Below, one piece after another: positions 1 through 11,800 of a stretch of DNA of 64,000 bases. This DNA comes from Rebecca billardiae RCC1528. Its lineage: Eukaryota; Haptophyta. The position numbers were made by a program, and so were the translations under genes. The stretch spans positions 1-64,000 of the forward strand of contig OZ251245.1 in NCBI GenBank assembly GCA_965240325.2, in the 5' to 3' direction. Under the pieces are notes generated by a model. That model saw only the letters and a program-made list of their open reading frames with translations. It had not been told where the DNA came from and did not search any database. Each line of letters opens with the position of its first letter. The stretch's first letter is position 1.

Positions 1-106
1 GAGTTAAAGTTAAAGTTAAAGTTAAGTTAAAGTTAAAAGTTAAAGTTAAAGTTAAAGTTAAAAGTTACAAGTTAAAGTTTAAAGTAAAGTTAAAGTTAGT
101 TTAGTT
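1..106. repeat. Degenerate GTTAAA/TTAAAG repeat at the extreme end
   Basis: The first 106 bases are irregular copies of GTTAAA, ending in a GTTAAC junction directly against the CCCTAA array. The unit differs from the telomere unit by GG to AA, and it lies in the opposite orientation (TTAAAG resembles TTAGGG on this strand, while the neighbour reads CCCTAA). Known nanopore basecalling errors turn TTAGGG runs into TTAAAA-like runs, so a fold-back read with miscalled bases is a likely source. A real variant telomere block is the alternative. Confidence 0.75.
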
Positions 107-362
107 AACCCTAACCCTAACCCTAACCCTAACCCTAACCCTAACCCTAACCCTAACCCTAACCCTAACCCTAACCCTAACCCTAACCCTAACCCTAACC
201 CCTAACCTAACCCTAACCCTAACCCTAACCCTAACCCTAACCCTAACCCTAACCCTAACCCTAACCCTAACCCCTAACCCTAACCTAACCCTAACCCTAA
301 CCCTAACCCTAACCCTAACCCTAACCCTAACCCTAACCCTAACCCTAACCCTAACCCTAACC

Positions 363-403
<41 letters not shown>

Positions 404-660
404 CCCTAACCCCTAACCCCCTAACCCTAACCCCTAACCCTAACCCTAACCCTAACCTAACCCTAACCCTAACCCTAACCCTAACCCTAACCCTAACCCT
501 AACCCTAACCCTAACCCTAACCCTAACCCTAACCCTAACCCTAACCCTAACCCTAACCCTAACCCTAACCCTAACCCTAACCCTAACCCTAACCCTAACC
601 CTAACCCTAACCCTAACCCTAACCCTAACCCTAACCCTAACCCTAACCCTAACCCTAACC

Positions 661-701
<41 letters not shown>

Positions 702-920
702 CCCTAACCCTAACCCTAACCCTAACCCTAACCCTAACCCTAACCCTAACCCTAACCCTAACCCTAACCCTAACCCTAACCCTAACCCTAACCCCTAACC
801 CTAACCCTAACCCTAACCCTAACCCTAACCCTAACCCTACCCCTAACCCTACCCCTAACCCTAACCCTAACCCTAACCCTAACCCTAACCCTAACCCTAA
901 CCCTAACCTAACCCTAACCC
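107..920 (-). repeat. Telomeric (CCCTAA)n array
   Basis: Roughly 135 near-perfect CCCTAA hexamers with a few indel variants (CCCCTAA, CCTAA, CCCTAAA, CCCTACCC). The C-rich strand reads 5' to 3' at the left end, as expected for the left end of a chromosome. The repeat is the TTAGGG type found in animals, fungi and several algal groups. Confidence 0.97.
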
Positions 921-976
921 CGCAGGTAAGGGTTAGGGCGCAGGTAAGGGTTAGGGTTAGGGTGGTGGTTAGGGTC
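921..976 (+). repeat. Telomere-like TTAGGG variant repeats in reversed orientation
   Basis: Right after the CCCTAA array the orientation flips to TTAGGG-sense units of the form GCGCAGGTAAGGGTTAGG, followed by TTAGGGTGGTGGTTAGGGTCGCC. The same block is present in longer form at 2596-2710. The flip suggests an old telomere rearrangement or an element that carries telomere-like DNA. Confidence 0.8.
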
Positions 977-995
977 GCCAGTACTAAAATGAGAA

Positions 996-1204
996 TTTCT
1001 CGAGATTGACCGAACTGATTTCAACGAGACTTGGGCTCTGCCATGGAAATGGGAAGGGCTAAGGGCCCTCCAATTTTGAGAGAATTTGGCCCGGTCAATC
1101 TCGAGAAAACATACTTCTAACCCAACTTGGGCTCTGCCATGGAAATGGGAAGGGCTAAGGGCCCTCCAATTTTGAGAGAATTTGGCTCGGTCAATCTCGA
1201 GAAA
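996..1204. repeat. Small element bounded by 18-bp inverted repeats (copy 1)
   Basis: TTTCTCGAGATTGACCGA at 996-1013 is the exact reverse complement of 1187-1204. The interior holds a duplicated segment of about 100 bp (GACTTGGGCTCTGCCATGG and following bases), with a third, one-mismatch copy of the inverted end near 1092-1110. A second, shorter copy lies at 2731-2843. The structure resembles a MITE or a foldback unit. No coding capacity is seen. Confidence 0.65.
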
Positions 1205-2281
1205 ACATACTTCTAACCCTAACCCTAAACCTAGGAGGCTCTGGGCCGGCCGAGTGGGCCGAGCTGGGCTGCCCAGAGCCTCCCAGGCCGGCTCCAGCTG
1301 GGCTGGGAGGGCTGGCGCCAGGCTGCGCGCCGGCTGCGCACTGGGCGCGCAGTGGTGAGGTTAGGCCCAAAGAGACATCTACCCTGGGTGAGGTTACCAG
1401 CCGCGGCCGTTTCGGCCCAGTGGGGGCCGGCTGGGGCGGCGTGTTTGGCGGCCCAGGAGGCTCTGGGCCGGCCGACTCTGCCGAGCTGGGCAAATCATTC
1501 TGAGATGGGCGGTCAAGGATCCGCTTGCGCACGTTGACAAGGCTGGAGAGCAATCGTCCCCTCTGCTTGCTTGAGCTGTGGCATGCAATGGGTGCTGCTC
1601 TGTGCGCGCCCCCTGTGCAGGTTGAGCCAAGAGCAAGATGGGGGGGCGGGGCGGGGGCAGCTTTGACAGGTGCTCAGCGCTTGAGCTGAGCTTTGACAGG
1701 TGCTGCACTCGTCCGCACCGCAGCATACTATTCTGCCACAGCCACTCTGCTTAGCAGCCATGCGCTTGATTTGCCCTATCAACTGTCGTTGTCATCATCG
1801 AGGTCTCGTCATCGATGATTGACAGCTCACAGCTGCAACTCGAGATCGACTGACTGGTGCTGATGCCAACCACATTATTGAGGGATACTCCCCGCACAGA
1901 ACTAGGACGTATGTACGAGCAGCTGCTCTCACCAGTTGCTGCTCACCAGAGTCAAGTAGGACTAGGCTTCAGATGGGGGGGCGGGGCGGGGCCTGCATCG
2001 ACCGGTGCTGTGCTCTGAGACTGCAGGCGCGAAAGTACGTTTTTGACTGTACATATCTGTACACTCTGTATGTTTTCGCTTATTCCTCTGAATGTATCCG
2101 AATGTAGATTGTGACGGTATATTGTACACTTTGTACACTTCTTGATTGTACATATGAATGTACACTACTGTATACATTTTGAATGTACACATTTGTACAC
2201 TTTGTACACTCTGTACACTGATTGATTGTACATATCTGAATTTATCCGAATGTACATTGCAACAGTACATCTGATGATCAA
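1205..2281. other. Subtelomeric DNA without a supported gene
   Basis: No credible coding region is seen. The stretch holds a short CCCTAA remnant near 1212, two copies of a dispersed G-rich motif (1636-1662 and 1971-1998, both with GATGGGGGGGCGGGGCGGGG), and from about 2040 a degenerating run of TGTACA-rich sequence that leads into the minisatellite. Confidence 0.6.
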
Positions 2282-2595
2282 ATGTATCCGAATGTACAAT
2301 GCAGTACATTCCAAATGTACAATGTACATTTCCGAATGTACAATGTACATTCCAAATGTACAATGTACTACATTCCAAATGTACAATGTACACTTCCGAA
2401 TGTACAATGTACATTCCAAATGTACAATGTACATTTCCGAATGTACAATGTACTACATTCCAAATGTACAATGTACACTTCCGAATGTACAATGTACATT
2501 CCAAATGTACAATGTACACTTCCGAATGTACAATGTACATTCCAAATGTACAATGTACATTCCAAATGTACAATGTACATTCCAAATGTACAATG
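2282..2595. repeat. 20-bp minisatellite built on TGTACA palindromes
   Basis: About 15 tandem copies of two interleaved unit types, CCAAATGTACAATGTACATT and CCGAATGTACAATGTACACTT. Every unit has two GTACA palindrome cores. The array is AT-rich in an otherwise GC-rich window. Several frames stay open on both strands, but only because the unit lacks stops; these are not genes. Confidence 0.9.
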
Positions 2596-2710
2596 TGAGG
2601 GTGAGGGTAAGGGTTAGGGCGCAGGTAAGGGTTAGGGCGCAGGTAAGGGTTAGGGCGCAGGTAAGGGTTAGGGCGCAGGTAAGGGTTAGGGTTAGGGTGG
2701 TGGTTAGGGT
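2596..2710 (+). repeat. 18-bp variant telomere repeat (GGTAAGGGTTAGGGCGCA)n
   Basis: Five direct copies of an 18-bp unit, GGTAAGGGTTAGGGCGCA, then TTAGGG units and a GGTGGTGGTTAGGGTCGCC tail identical to the tail of the block at 921-976. The two blocks are clearly duplicates; the second has more 18-bp units. Confidence 0.88.
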
Positions 2711-2730
2711 CGCCAGTACTAAAATGAGAA

Positions 2731-2843
2731 TTTCTCGAGATTGACCGAACTGATTTCAACGAGACTTGGGCTCTGCCATGGAAATGGGAAGGGCTAAGGG
2801 CCCTCCAATTTTGAGAGAATTTGGCTCGGTCAATCTCGAGAAA
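2731..2843. repeat. Small element bounded by 18-bp inverted repeats (copy 2)
   Basis: The same 18-bp inverted ends as copy 1 (2731-2748 and 2826-2843) enclose one copy of the interior segment instead of two. It again follows a TTAGGG-variant block, so the repeat block and element duplicated as one unit of roughly 250 bp. Confidence 0.65.
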
Positions 2844-2857
2844 ACATACTTCTAACC

Positions 2858-5800
2858 TGGGGCATCATCGGCCAGCCACCGAGCTGACTCTAGCACCGAC
2901 TCGCCGTCAGACGGTCACCGCTGCTGATCCGAGATCGCACGGCTACAGCCGGGCGTATGCAGCAGGGCCAGTCGGCCAGCTGATACTGCGAAAGTCGAGC
3001 CAATGTAGGGCTTCTGGCTGACGCTCCGCCCTGGTTCCAGCCCGTACGAGTCCTCTGTAGCATCATCGGCCAGCCACCGAGCTGACTCTCGGGTAAACTG
3101 GCCGTCAGACGGTCAGCGCTGCTGATCCGAGGTCGCAGCTCGAGCCGGGCCGTACGTGCAGCACTGCCAGTGGGCCAGCTGATACTGCGAAAGTCGAGCC
3201 AATGTAGGGCTTCTGGCTGACGCTCCGCCCTGGTTCCAGCCCGTACGAGTCCTGTGGGGCATCACCGGCCAGCCACCGAGCTGACTCTAGCACCGACTCG
3301 CCGTCAGACGGTCACCGCTGCTGATCCGAGGTCGCAGCTCGAGCCGGGCGTATGCAGCAGGGCCAGTCGGCCAGCTGATACTGCGAAAGTCGAGCCAATG
3401 TAGGGCATCTGGCCGACGCTCCGCCCTGGTTCCAGCCCGTACGAGGCCTCTGGGGCATCACCGGCCAGCCACCGAGCTGACTCTAGCACCGACTCGCCGT
3501 CAGACGGTCACCGCTGCTGATCCGAGATCGCACGGCTAGAGCCGGGCGTATGCAGCAGGGCCAGTCGGCCAGCTGATACTGCGAAAGTCGAGCCAATGTA
3601 GGGCTTCTGGCTGACGCTCCGCCCTGGTTCCAGCCCGTACGAGTCCTCTGTAGCATCATCGGCCAGCCACCGAGCTGACTCTCGGGTAAACTGGCCGTCA
3701 GACGGTCAGCGCTGCTGATCCGAGGTCGCAGCTCGAGCCGGGCCGTACGTGCAGCACTGCCAGTGGGCCAGCTGATACTGCGAAAGTCGAGCCAATGTAG
3801 GGCTTCTGGCTGACGCTCCGCCCTGGTTCCAGCCCGTACGAGTCCTGTGGGGCATCACCGGCCAGCCACCGAGCTGACTCTCGCACCGACTCGCCGTCAG
3901 ACGGTCACCGCTGCTGATCCGAGATCGCCGCTCGAGCCGGGCGTATGCAGCAGGGCCAGTCGGCCAGCTGATACTGCGAAGGTCGAGCCAATGTAGGGCA
4001 TCTGGCTGACGCTCCGCCCTGGTTCCAGCCCGTACGAGTCCTCTGGGGCATCACCGGCCAGCCACCGAGCTGACTCTAGCACCGACTCGCCGTCAGACGG
4101 CCACCGCTGCTGATCCGAGATCGCCGCTCGAGCCGGGTGCATGCAGTAGGGCCAGTCGGCCAGCTTGTACTGCGAAAGTCGAGCCAATGTAGGGCTTCTG
4201 GCTGACGCTCCGCCCTGGTTCCAGCCCGTACGAGTCCTCTGGGGCATCACCGGCCAGCCACCGAGCTGACTCTAGCACCGACTCGCCGTCAGACGGTCAC
4301 CGCTGCTGATCCGAGATCGCACTGCTAGAGCCGGGCGTATGCAGCAGGGCCAGTCGGCCAGCTGGTACTGCGAAAGTCGAGCCAATGTAGGGCTTCTGGC
4401 TGACGCTCCGCCCTGGTTCCAGCCCGTAGGAGTCCTCTGGGGCATCACCGGCCAGCCACCGAGCTGACCCTCGCGCGAACTGGCCGTCAGACGGTCACCG
4501 CTGCTGATCCGAGGTCGCAGCTCGAGCCGGGCGTATGCAGCAGGGCCAGTCGGCCAGCTGATACTGCGAAAGTCGAGCCAATGTAGGGCATCTGGCCGAC
4601 GCTCCGCCCTGGTTCCAGCCCGTACGAGTCCTCTGGGGCATCACCGGCCAGCCACCGAGCTGACTCTAGCACCGACTCGCCGTCAGACGGTCACCGCTGC
4701 TGATCCGAGATCGCACGGCTAGAGCCGGGCGTATGCAGCAGGGCCAGTCGGCCAGCTGATACTGCGAAAGTCGAGCCAATGTAGGGCTTCTGGCTGACGC
4801 TCCGCCCTGGTTCCAGCCCGTACGAGTCCTCTGTAGCATCATCGGCCAGCCACCGAGCTGACTCTCGGGTAAACTGGCCGTCAGACGGTCAGCGCTGCTG
4901 ATCCGAGGTCGCAGCTCGAGCCGGGCCGTACGTGCAGCACTGCCAGTGGGCCAGCTGATACTGCGAAAGTCAAGCCAATGTAGGGCTTCTGGCTGACGCT
5001 CCGCCCTGGTTCCAGCCCGTACGGGTCCTGTGGGGCATCACCGGCCAGCCACCGAGCTGACTCTCGCACCGACTCGCCGTCAGACGGTCACCGCTGCTGA
5101 TCCGAGATCGCCGCTCGAGCAGGGCGTATGCAGCAGGGCCAGTCGGCCAGCTGATACTGCGAAGGTCGAGCCAATGTAGGGCATCTGGCTGACGCTCCGC
5201 CCTGGTTCCAGCCCGTACGAGTCCTCTGGGGCATCACCGGCCAGCCACCGAGCTGACTCTAGCACCGACTCGCCGTCAGACGGCCACCGCTGCTGATCCG
5301 AGATCGCCGCTCGAGCCGGGTGCATGCAGTAGGGCCAGTCGGCCAGCTTGTACTGCGAAAGTCGAGCCAATGTAGGGCTTCTGGCTGACGCTCCGCCCTG
5401 GTTCCAGCCCGTACGAGTCCTCTGGGGCATCACCGGCCAGCCACCGAGCTGACTCTAGCACCGACTCGCCGTCAGACGGCCACCGCTGCTGATCCGAGAT
5501 CGCCGCTCGAGCCGGGTGCATGCAGTAGGGCCAGTCGGCCAGCTGATACTGCGAAAGTCGAGCCAATGTAGGGCTTCTGGCTGACGCTCCGCTCTGGTTC
5601 CAGCCCGTACGAGTCCTCTGGGGTATCACCGGCCAGCCACCGAGCTGACTCTAGCACCGACTCGCCGTCAGACGGTCACCGCTGCTGATCCGAGATCGCA
5701 CGGCTAGAGCCGGGCGTATGCAGCAGGGCCAGTCGGCCAGCTGATACTGCGAAAGTCGAGCCAATGTAGGGCTTCTGGCTGACGCTCAGCCCTGGTTCCA

Positions 5801-8800
5801 GCCCGTACGAGTCCTCTGGGGCATCACCGGCCAGCCACCGAGCTGACCCTCGCGCGAACTGGCCGTCAGACGGTCACCGCTGCTGATCCGAGATCGCAGC
5901 TCGAGCCGGGCGTATGCAGCAGGGCCAGTCGGCCAGCTGATACTGCGAAAGTCGAGCCAATGTAGGGCTTCTGGCTGACGCTCCGCCCTGGTTCCAGCCC
6001 GTACGAGTCCTCTGGGGCATCACCGGCCAGCCACCGAGCTGACTCTAGCACCGACTCGCCGTCAGACGGTCACCGCTGCTGATCCGAGATCGCACTGCTA
6101 GAGCCGGGCGTATGCAGCAGGGCCAGTCGGCCTCTGATACTGCGAAAGTCGAGCCAATGTAGGGCTTCTGGCTGACGCTCCGCCCTGGTTCCAGCCCGTA
6201 CGAGTCCTCTGGGGCATCACCTGCCAGCCACCGAGCTGACTCTAGCACCGACTTGCCGTCAGACGGTCACCGCTGCTGATCCGAGGTCGCAGCTCGAGCC
6301 GGGCGTATGCAGCAGGGCCAGTCGGCCAGCTGATACTGCGAAAGTCGAGCCAATGTAGGGCATCTGGCCGACGCTCCGCCCTGGTTCCAGCCCGTACGAG
6401 TCCTCTGGGGCATCACCGGCCAGCCACCGAGCTGACTCTAGCACCGACTCGCCGTCAGACGGTCACCGCTGCTGATCCGAGATCGCACGGCTAGAGCCGG
6501 GCGTATGCAGCAGGGCCAGTCGGCCAGCTGATACTGCGAAAGTCGAGCCAATGTAGGGCTTCTGGCTGACGCTCCGCCCTGGTTCCAGCCCGTACGAGTC
6601 CTCTGTAGCATCATCGGCCAGCCACCGAGCTGACTCTCGGGTAAACTGGCCGTCAGACGGTCAGCGCTGCTGATCCGAGGTCGCAGCTCGAGCCGGGCCG
6701 TACGTGCAGCACTGCCAGTGGGCCAGCTGATACTGCGAAAGTCAAGCCAATGTAGGGCTTCTGGCTGACGCTCCGCCCTGGTTCCAGCCCGTACGGGTCC
6801 TGTGGGGCATCACCGGCCAGCCACCGAGCTGACTCTCGCACCGACTCGCCGTCAGACGGTCACCGCTGCTGATCCGAGATCGCCGCTCGAGCAGGGCGTA
6901 TGCAGCAGGGCCAGTCGGCCAGCTGATACTGCGAAGGTCGAGCCAATGTAGGGCATCTGGCTGACGCTCCGCCCTGGTTCCAGCCCGTACGAGTCCTCTG
7001 GGGCATCACCGGCCAGCCACCGAGCTGACTCTAGCACCGACTCGCCGTCAGACGGTCACCGCTGCTGATCCGAGATCGCACGGCTAGAGCCGGGCGTATG
7101 CAGCAGGGCCAGTCGGCCAGCTGATACTGCGAAAGTCGAGCCAATGTAGGGCTTCTGGCTGACGCTCCGCCCTGGTTCCAGCCCGTACGAGTCCTCTGGG
7201 GCATCACCGGCCAGCCACCGAGCTGACTCTAGCACCGACTCGCCGTCAGACGGTCACCGCTGCTGATCCGAGATCGCCGCTCGAGCCGGGTGCATGCAGT
7301 AGGGCCAGTCGGCCAGCTGATACTGCGAAAGTCGAGCCAATGTAGGGCTTCTGGCTGACGCTCCGCTCTGGTTCCAGCCCGTACGAGTCCTCTGGGGTAT
7401 CACCGGCCAGCCACCGAGCTGACTCTAGCACCGACTCGCCGTCAGACGGTCACCGCTGCTGATCCGAGATCGCACGGCTAGAGCCGGGCGTATGCAGCAG
7501 GGCCAGTCGGCCAGCTGATACTGCGAAAGTCGAGCCAATGTAGGGCTTCTGGCTGACGCTCAGCCCTGGTTCCAGCCCGTACGAGTCCTCTGGGGCATCA
7601 CCGGCCAGCCACCGAGCTGACCCTCGCGCGAACTGGCCGTCAGACGGTCACCGCTGCTGATCCGAGATCGCAGCTCGAGCCGGGCGTATGCAGCAGGGCC
7701 AGTCGGCCAGCTGATACTGCGAAAGTCGAGCCAATGTAGGGCTTCTGGCTGACGCTCCGCCCTGGTTCCAGTCCGTACGAGTCCTCTGGGGCATCACCGG
7801 CCAGCCACCGAGCTGACTCTAGCACCGACTCGCCGTCAGACGGTCACCGCTGCTGATCCGAGATCGCACGGCTAGAGCCGGGCGTATGCAGCAGGGCCAG
7901 TCGGCCAGCTGATACTGCGAAAGTCGAGCCAATGTAGGGCTTCTGGCTGACGCTCCGCCCTGGTTCCAGCCCGTACGAGTCCTCTGGGGCATCACCGGCC
8001 AGCCACCGAGCTGACTCTCGGGCAAACTGGCCGTCAGACGGTCACCGCTGCTGATCCGAGGTCGCCGCTCGAGCCGGGCGTATGCAGCAGGGCCAGTCGG
8101 CCAGCTGATACTGCGAAAGTCGAGCCAATGTAGGGCTTCTGGCTGACGCTCCGCCCTGGTTCCAGCCCGTACGAGTCCTCTGTAGCATCACCGGCCAGCC
8201 ACCGAGCTGACTCTAGCACCGACTCGCCGTCAGACGGTCACCGCTGCTGATCCGAGATCGCACGGCTAGAGCCGGGCGTATGCAGCAGGGCCAGTCGGCC
8301 AGCTGATACTGCGAAAGTCGAGCCAATGTAGGGCTTCTGGCTGACGCTCCGCCCTGGTTCCAGCCCGTACGAGTCCTCTGGGGCATCACCAGCCAGCCAC
8401 CGAGCTGACCCTCGCGCGAACTGGCCGTCAGACGGTCACCGCTGCTGATCCGAGATCGCAGCTCGAGCCGGGCGTATGCAGCAGGGCCAGTCGGCCAGCT
8501 GATACTGCGAAAGTCGAGCCAATGTAGGGCTTCTGGCTGACGCTCCGCCCTGGTTCCAGCCCGTACGAGTCCTCTGTAGCATCATCGGCCAGCCACCGAG
8601 CTGACTCTCGGGTAAACGACTGGCCGTCAGACGGTCACCGCTGCTGATCCGAGGTCGCAGATCGAGCCGGGCCGTACGTGCAGCACTGCCAGTGGGCCAG
8701 CTGATACTGCGAAAGTCGAGCCAATGTAGGGCTTCTGGCTGACGATCCGCCCTGATTCCAGCCCGTACGAGTCCTCTGGGGCATCACCGGCCAGCCACCG

Positions 8801-11800
8801 AGCTGACCCTCGCGCGAACTGGCCGTCAGACGGTCACCGCTGCTGATCCGAGGTCGCCGCTCGAGCCGGGCGTATGCAGCAGGGCCAGTCGGCCAGCTGA
8901 TACTGCGAAAGTCGAGCCAATGTAGGGCTTCTGGCTGACGCTCCGCCCTGGTTCCAGCCCGTACGAGTCCTCTGGGGCATCACCGGCCAGCCACCGAGCT
9001 GACTCTAGCACCGACTCGCCGTCAGACGGTCACCGCTGCTGATCCGAGATCGCACGGCTAGAGCCGGGCGTATGCAGCAGGGCCAGTCGGCCAGCTGATA
9101 CTGCGAAAGTCGAGCCAATGTACGGCTTCTGGCTGACGCTCCGCCCTGGTTCCAGCCCGTACGAGTCCTCTGGGGCATCACCAGCCAGCCACCGAGCTGA
9201 CTCTAGCACCGACTCGCCGTCAGACGGTCACCGCTGCTGATCCGAGATCGCACGGCTAGAGCCGGGCGTATGCAGCAGGGCCAGTCGGCCAGCTGATACT
9301 GCGAAAGTCGAGCCAATGTACGGCTTCTGGCTGACGCTCCGCCCTGGTTCCAGCCCGTACGAGTCCTCTGGGGCATCACCAGCCAGCCACCGAGCTGACT
9401 CTCGCGCGAACTGGCCGTCAGACGGTCACCGCCGCTGATCCGAGATCGCAGCTCGAGCCGGGCGTATGCAGCAGGGCCAGTCGGCCAGCTGATACTGCGA
9501 AAGTCGAGCCAATGTAGGGCTTCTGGCTGACGATCCGCCCTGGTTCCAGCCCGTACGAGTCCTCTGGGGCATCACCAGCCAGCCACCGAGCTGACTCTCG
9601 CGCGAACTGGCCGTCAGACGGTCACCGCTGCTGATCCGAGATCGCAGCTCGAGCCGGGCTGTATGCAGCAGGGCCAGTCGGCCAGCTGATACTGCGAAAG
9701 TCGAGCCAATGTACGGCTTCTGGCTGACGCTCCGCCCTGGTTCCAGCCCGTACGAGTCCTCTGGGGCATCACCGGCCAGCCACCGAGCTGACTCTAGCAC
9801 CGACTCGCCGTCAGACGGTCACCGCTGCTGATCCGAGATCGCACGGCTAGAGCCGGGCGTATGCAGCAGGGCCAGTCGGCCAGCTGATACTGCGAAAGTC
9901 GAGCCAATGTAGGGCTTCTGGCTGACGCTCCGCCCTGGTTCCAGCCCGTACGAGTCCTCTGGGGCATCACCGGCCAGCCACCGAGCTGACTCTCGCACCG
10001 ACTCGCCGTCAGACGGTCACCGCTGCTGATCCGAGGTCGCCGCTCGAGCCGGGCGTATGCAGCAGGGCCAGTCGGCCAGCTGATACTGCGAAAGTCGAGC
10101 CAATGTAGGGCTTCTGGCTGACGCTCCGCCCTGGTTCCAGCCCGTACGAGTCCTCTGGGGCATCACCGGCCAGCCACCGAGCTGACTCTAGCACCGACTC
10201 GCCGTCAGACGGTCACCGCTGCTGATCCGAGATCGCACGGCTAGAGCCGGGCGTATGCAGCAGGGCCAGTCGGCCAGCTGATACTGCGAAAGTCGAGCCA
10301 ATGTACGGCTTCTGGCTGACGCTCCGCCCTGGTTCCAGCCCGTACGAGTCCTCTGGGGCATCACCAGCCAGCCACCGAGCTGACTCTCGCGCGAACTGGC
10401 CGTCAGACGGTCACCGCCGCTGATCCGAGATCGCAGCTCGAGCCGGGCGTATGCAGCAGGGCCAGTCGGCCAGCTGATACTGCGAAAGTCGAGCCAATGT
10501 AGGGCTTCTGGCTGACGATCCGCCCTGGTTCCAGCCCGTACGAGTCCTCTGGGGCATCACCAGCCAGCCACCGAGCTGACTCTCGCGCGAACTGGCCGTC
10601 AGACGGTCACCGCTGCTGATCCGAGATCGCAGCTCGAGCCGGGCTGTATGCAGCAGGGCCAGTCGGCCAGCTGATACTGCGAAAGTCGAGCCAATGTAGG
10701 GCTTCTGGCTGACGCTCCGCCCTGGTTCCAGCCCGTACGAGTCCTCTGTAGCATCATCGGCCAGCCACCGAGCTGACTCTCGGGTAAACTGGCCGTCAGA
10801 CGGTCAGCGCTGCTGATCCGAGGTCGCAGCTCGAGCCGGGCCGTACGTGCAGCACTGCCAGTGGGCCAGCTGATACTGCGAAAGTCGAGCCAATGTAGGG
10901 CTTCTGGCTGACGCTCCGCCCTGGTTCCAGCCCGTACGAGTCCTGTGGGGCATCACCGGCCAGCCACCGAGCTGACTCTAGCACCGACTCGCCGTCAGAC
11001 GGTCACCGCTGCTGATCCGAGGTCGCAGCTCGAGCCGGGCGTATGCAGCAGGGCCAGTCGGCCAGCTGATACTGCGAAAGTCGAGCCAATGTAGGGCATC
11101 TGGCCGACGCTCCGCCCTGGTTCCAGCCCGTACGAGGCCTCTGGGGCATCACCGGCCAGCCACCGAGCTGACTCTAGCACCGACTCGCCGTCAGACGGTC
11201 ACCGCTGCTGATCCGAGATCGCACGGCTAGAGCCGGGCGTATGCAGCAGGGCCAGTCGGCCAGCTGATACTGCGAAAGTCGAGCCAATGTAGGGCTTCTG
11301 GCTGACGCTCCGCCCTGGTTCCAGCCCGTACGAGTCCTCTGTAGCATCATCGGCCAGCCACCGAGCTGACTCTCGGGTAAACTGGCCGTCAGACGGTCAG
11401 CGCTGCTGATCCGAGGTCGCAGCTCGAGCCGGGCCGTACGTGCAGCACTGCCAGTGGGCCAGCTGATACTGCGAAAGTCGAGCCAATGTAGGGCTTCTGG
11501 CTGACGCTCCGCCCTGGTTCCAGCCCGTACGAGTCCTGTGGGGCATCACCGGCCAGCCACCGAGCTGACTCTCGCACCGACTCGCCGTCAGACGGTCACC
11601 GCTGCTGATCCGAGATCGCCGCTCGAGCCGGGCGTATGCAGCAGGGCCAGTCGGCCAGCTGATACTGCGAAGGTCGAGCCAATGTAGGGCATCTGGCTGA
11701 CGCTCCGCCCTGGTTCCAGCCCGTACGAGTCCTCTGGGGCATCACCGGCCAGCCACCGAGCTGACTCTAGCACCGACTCGCCGTCAGACGGCCACCGCTG

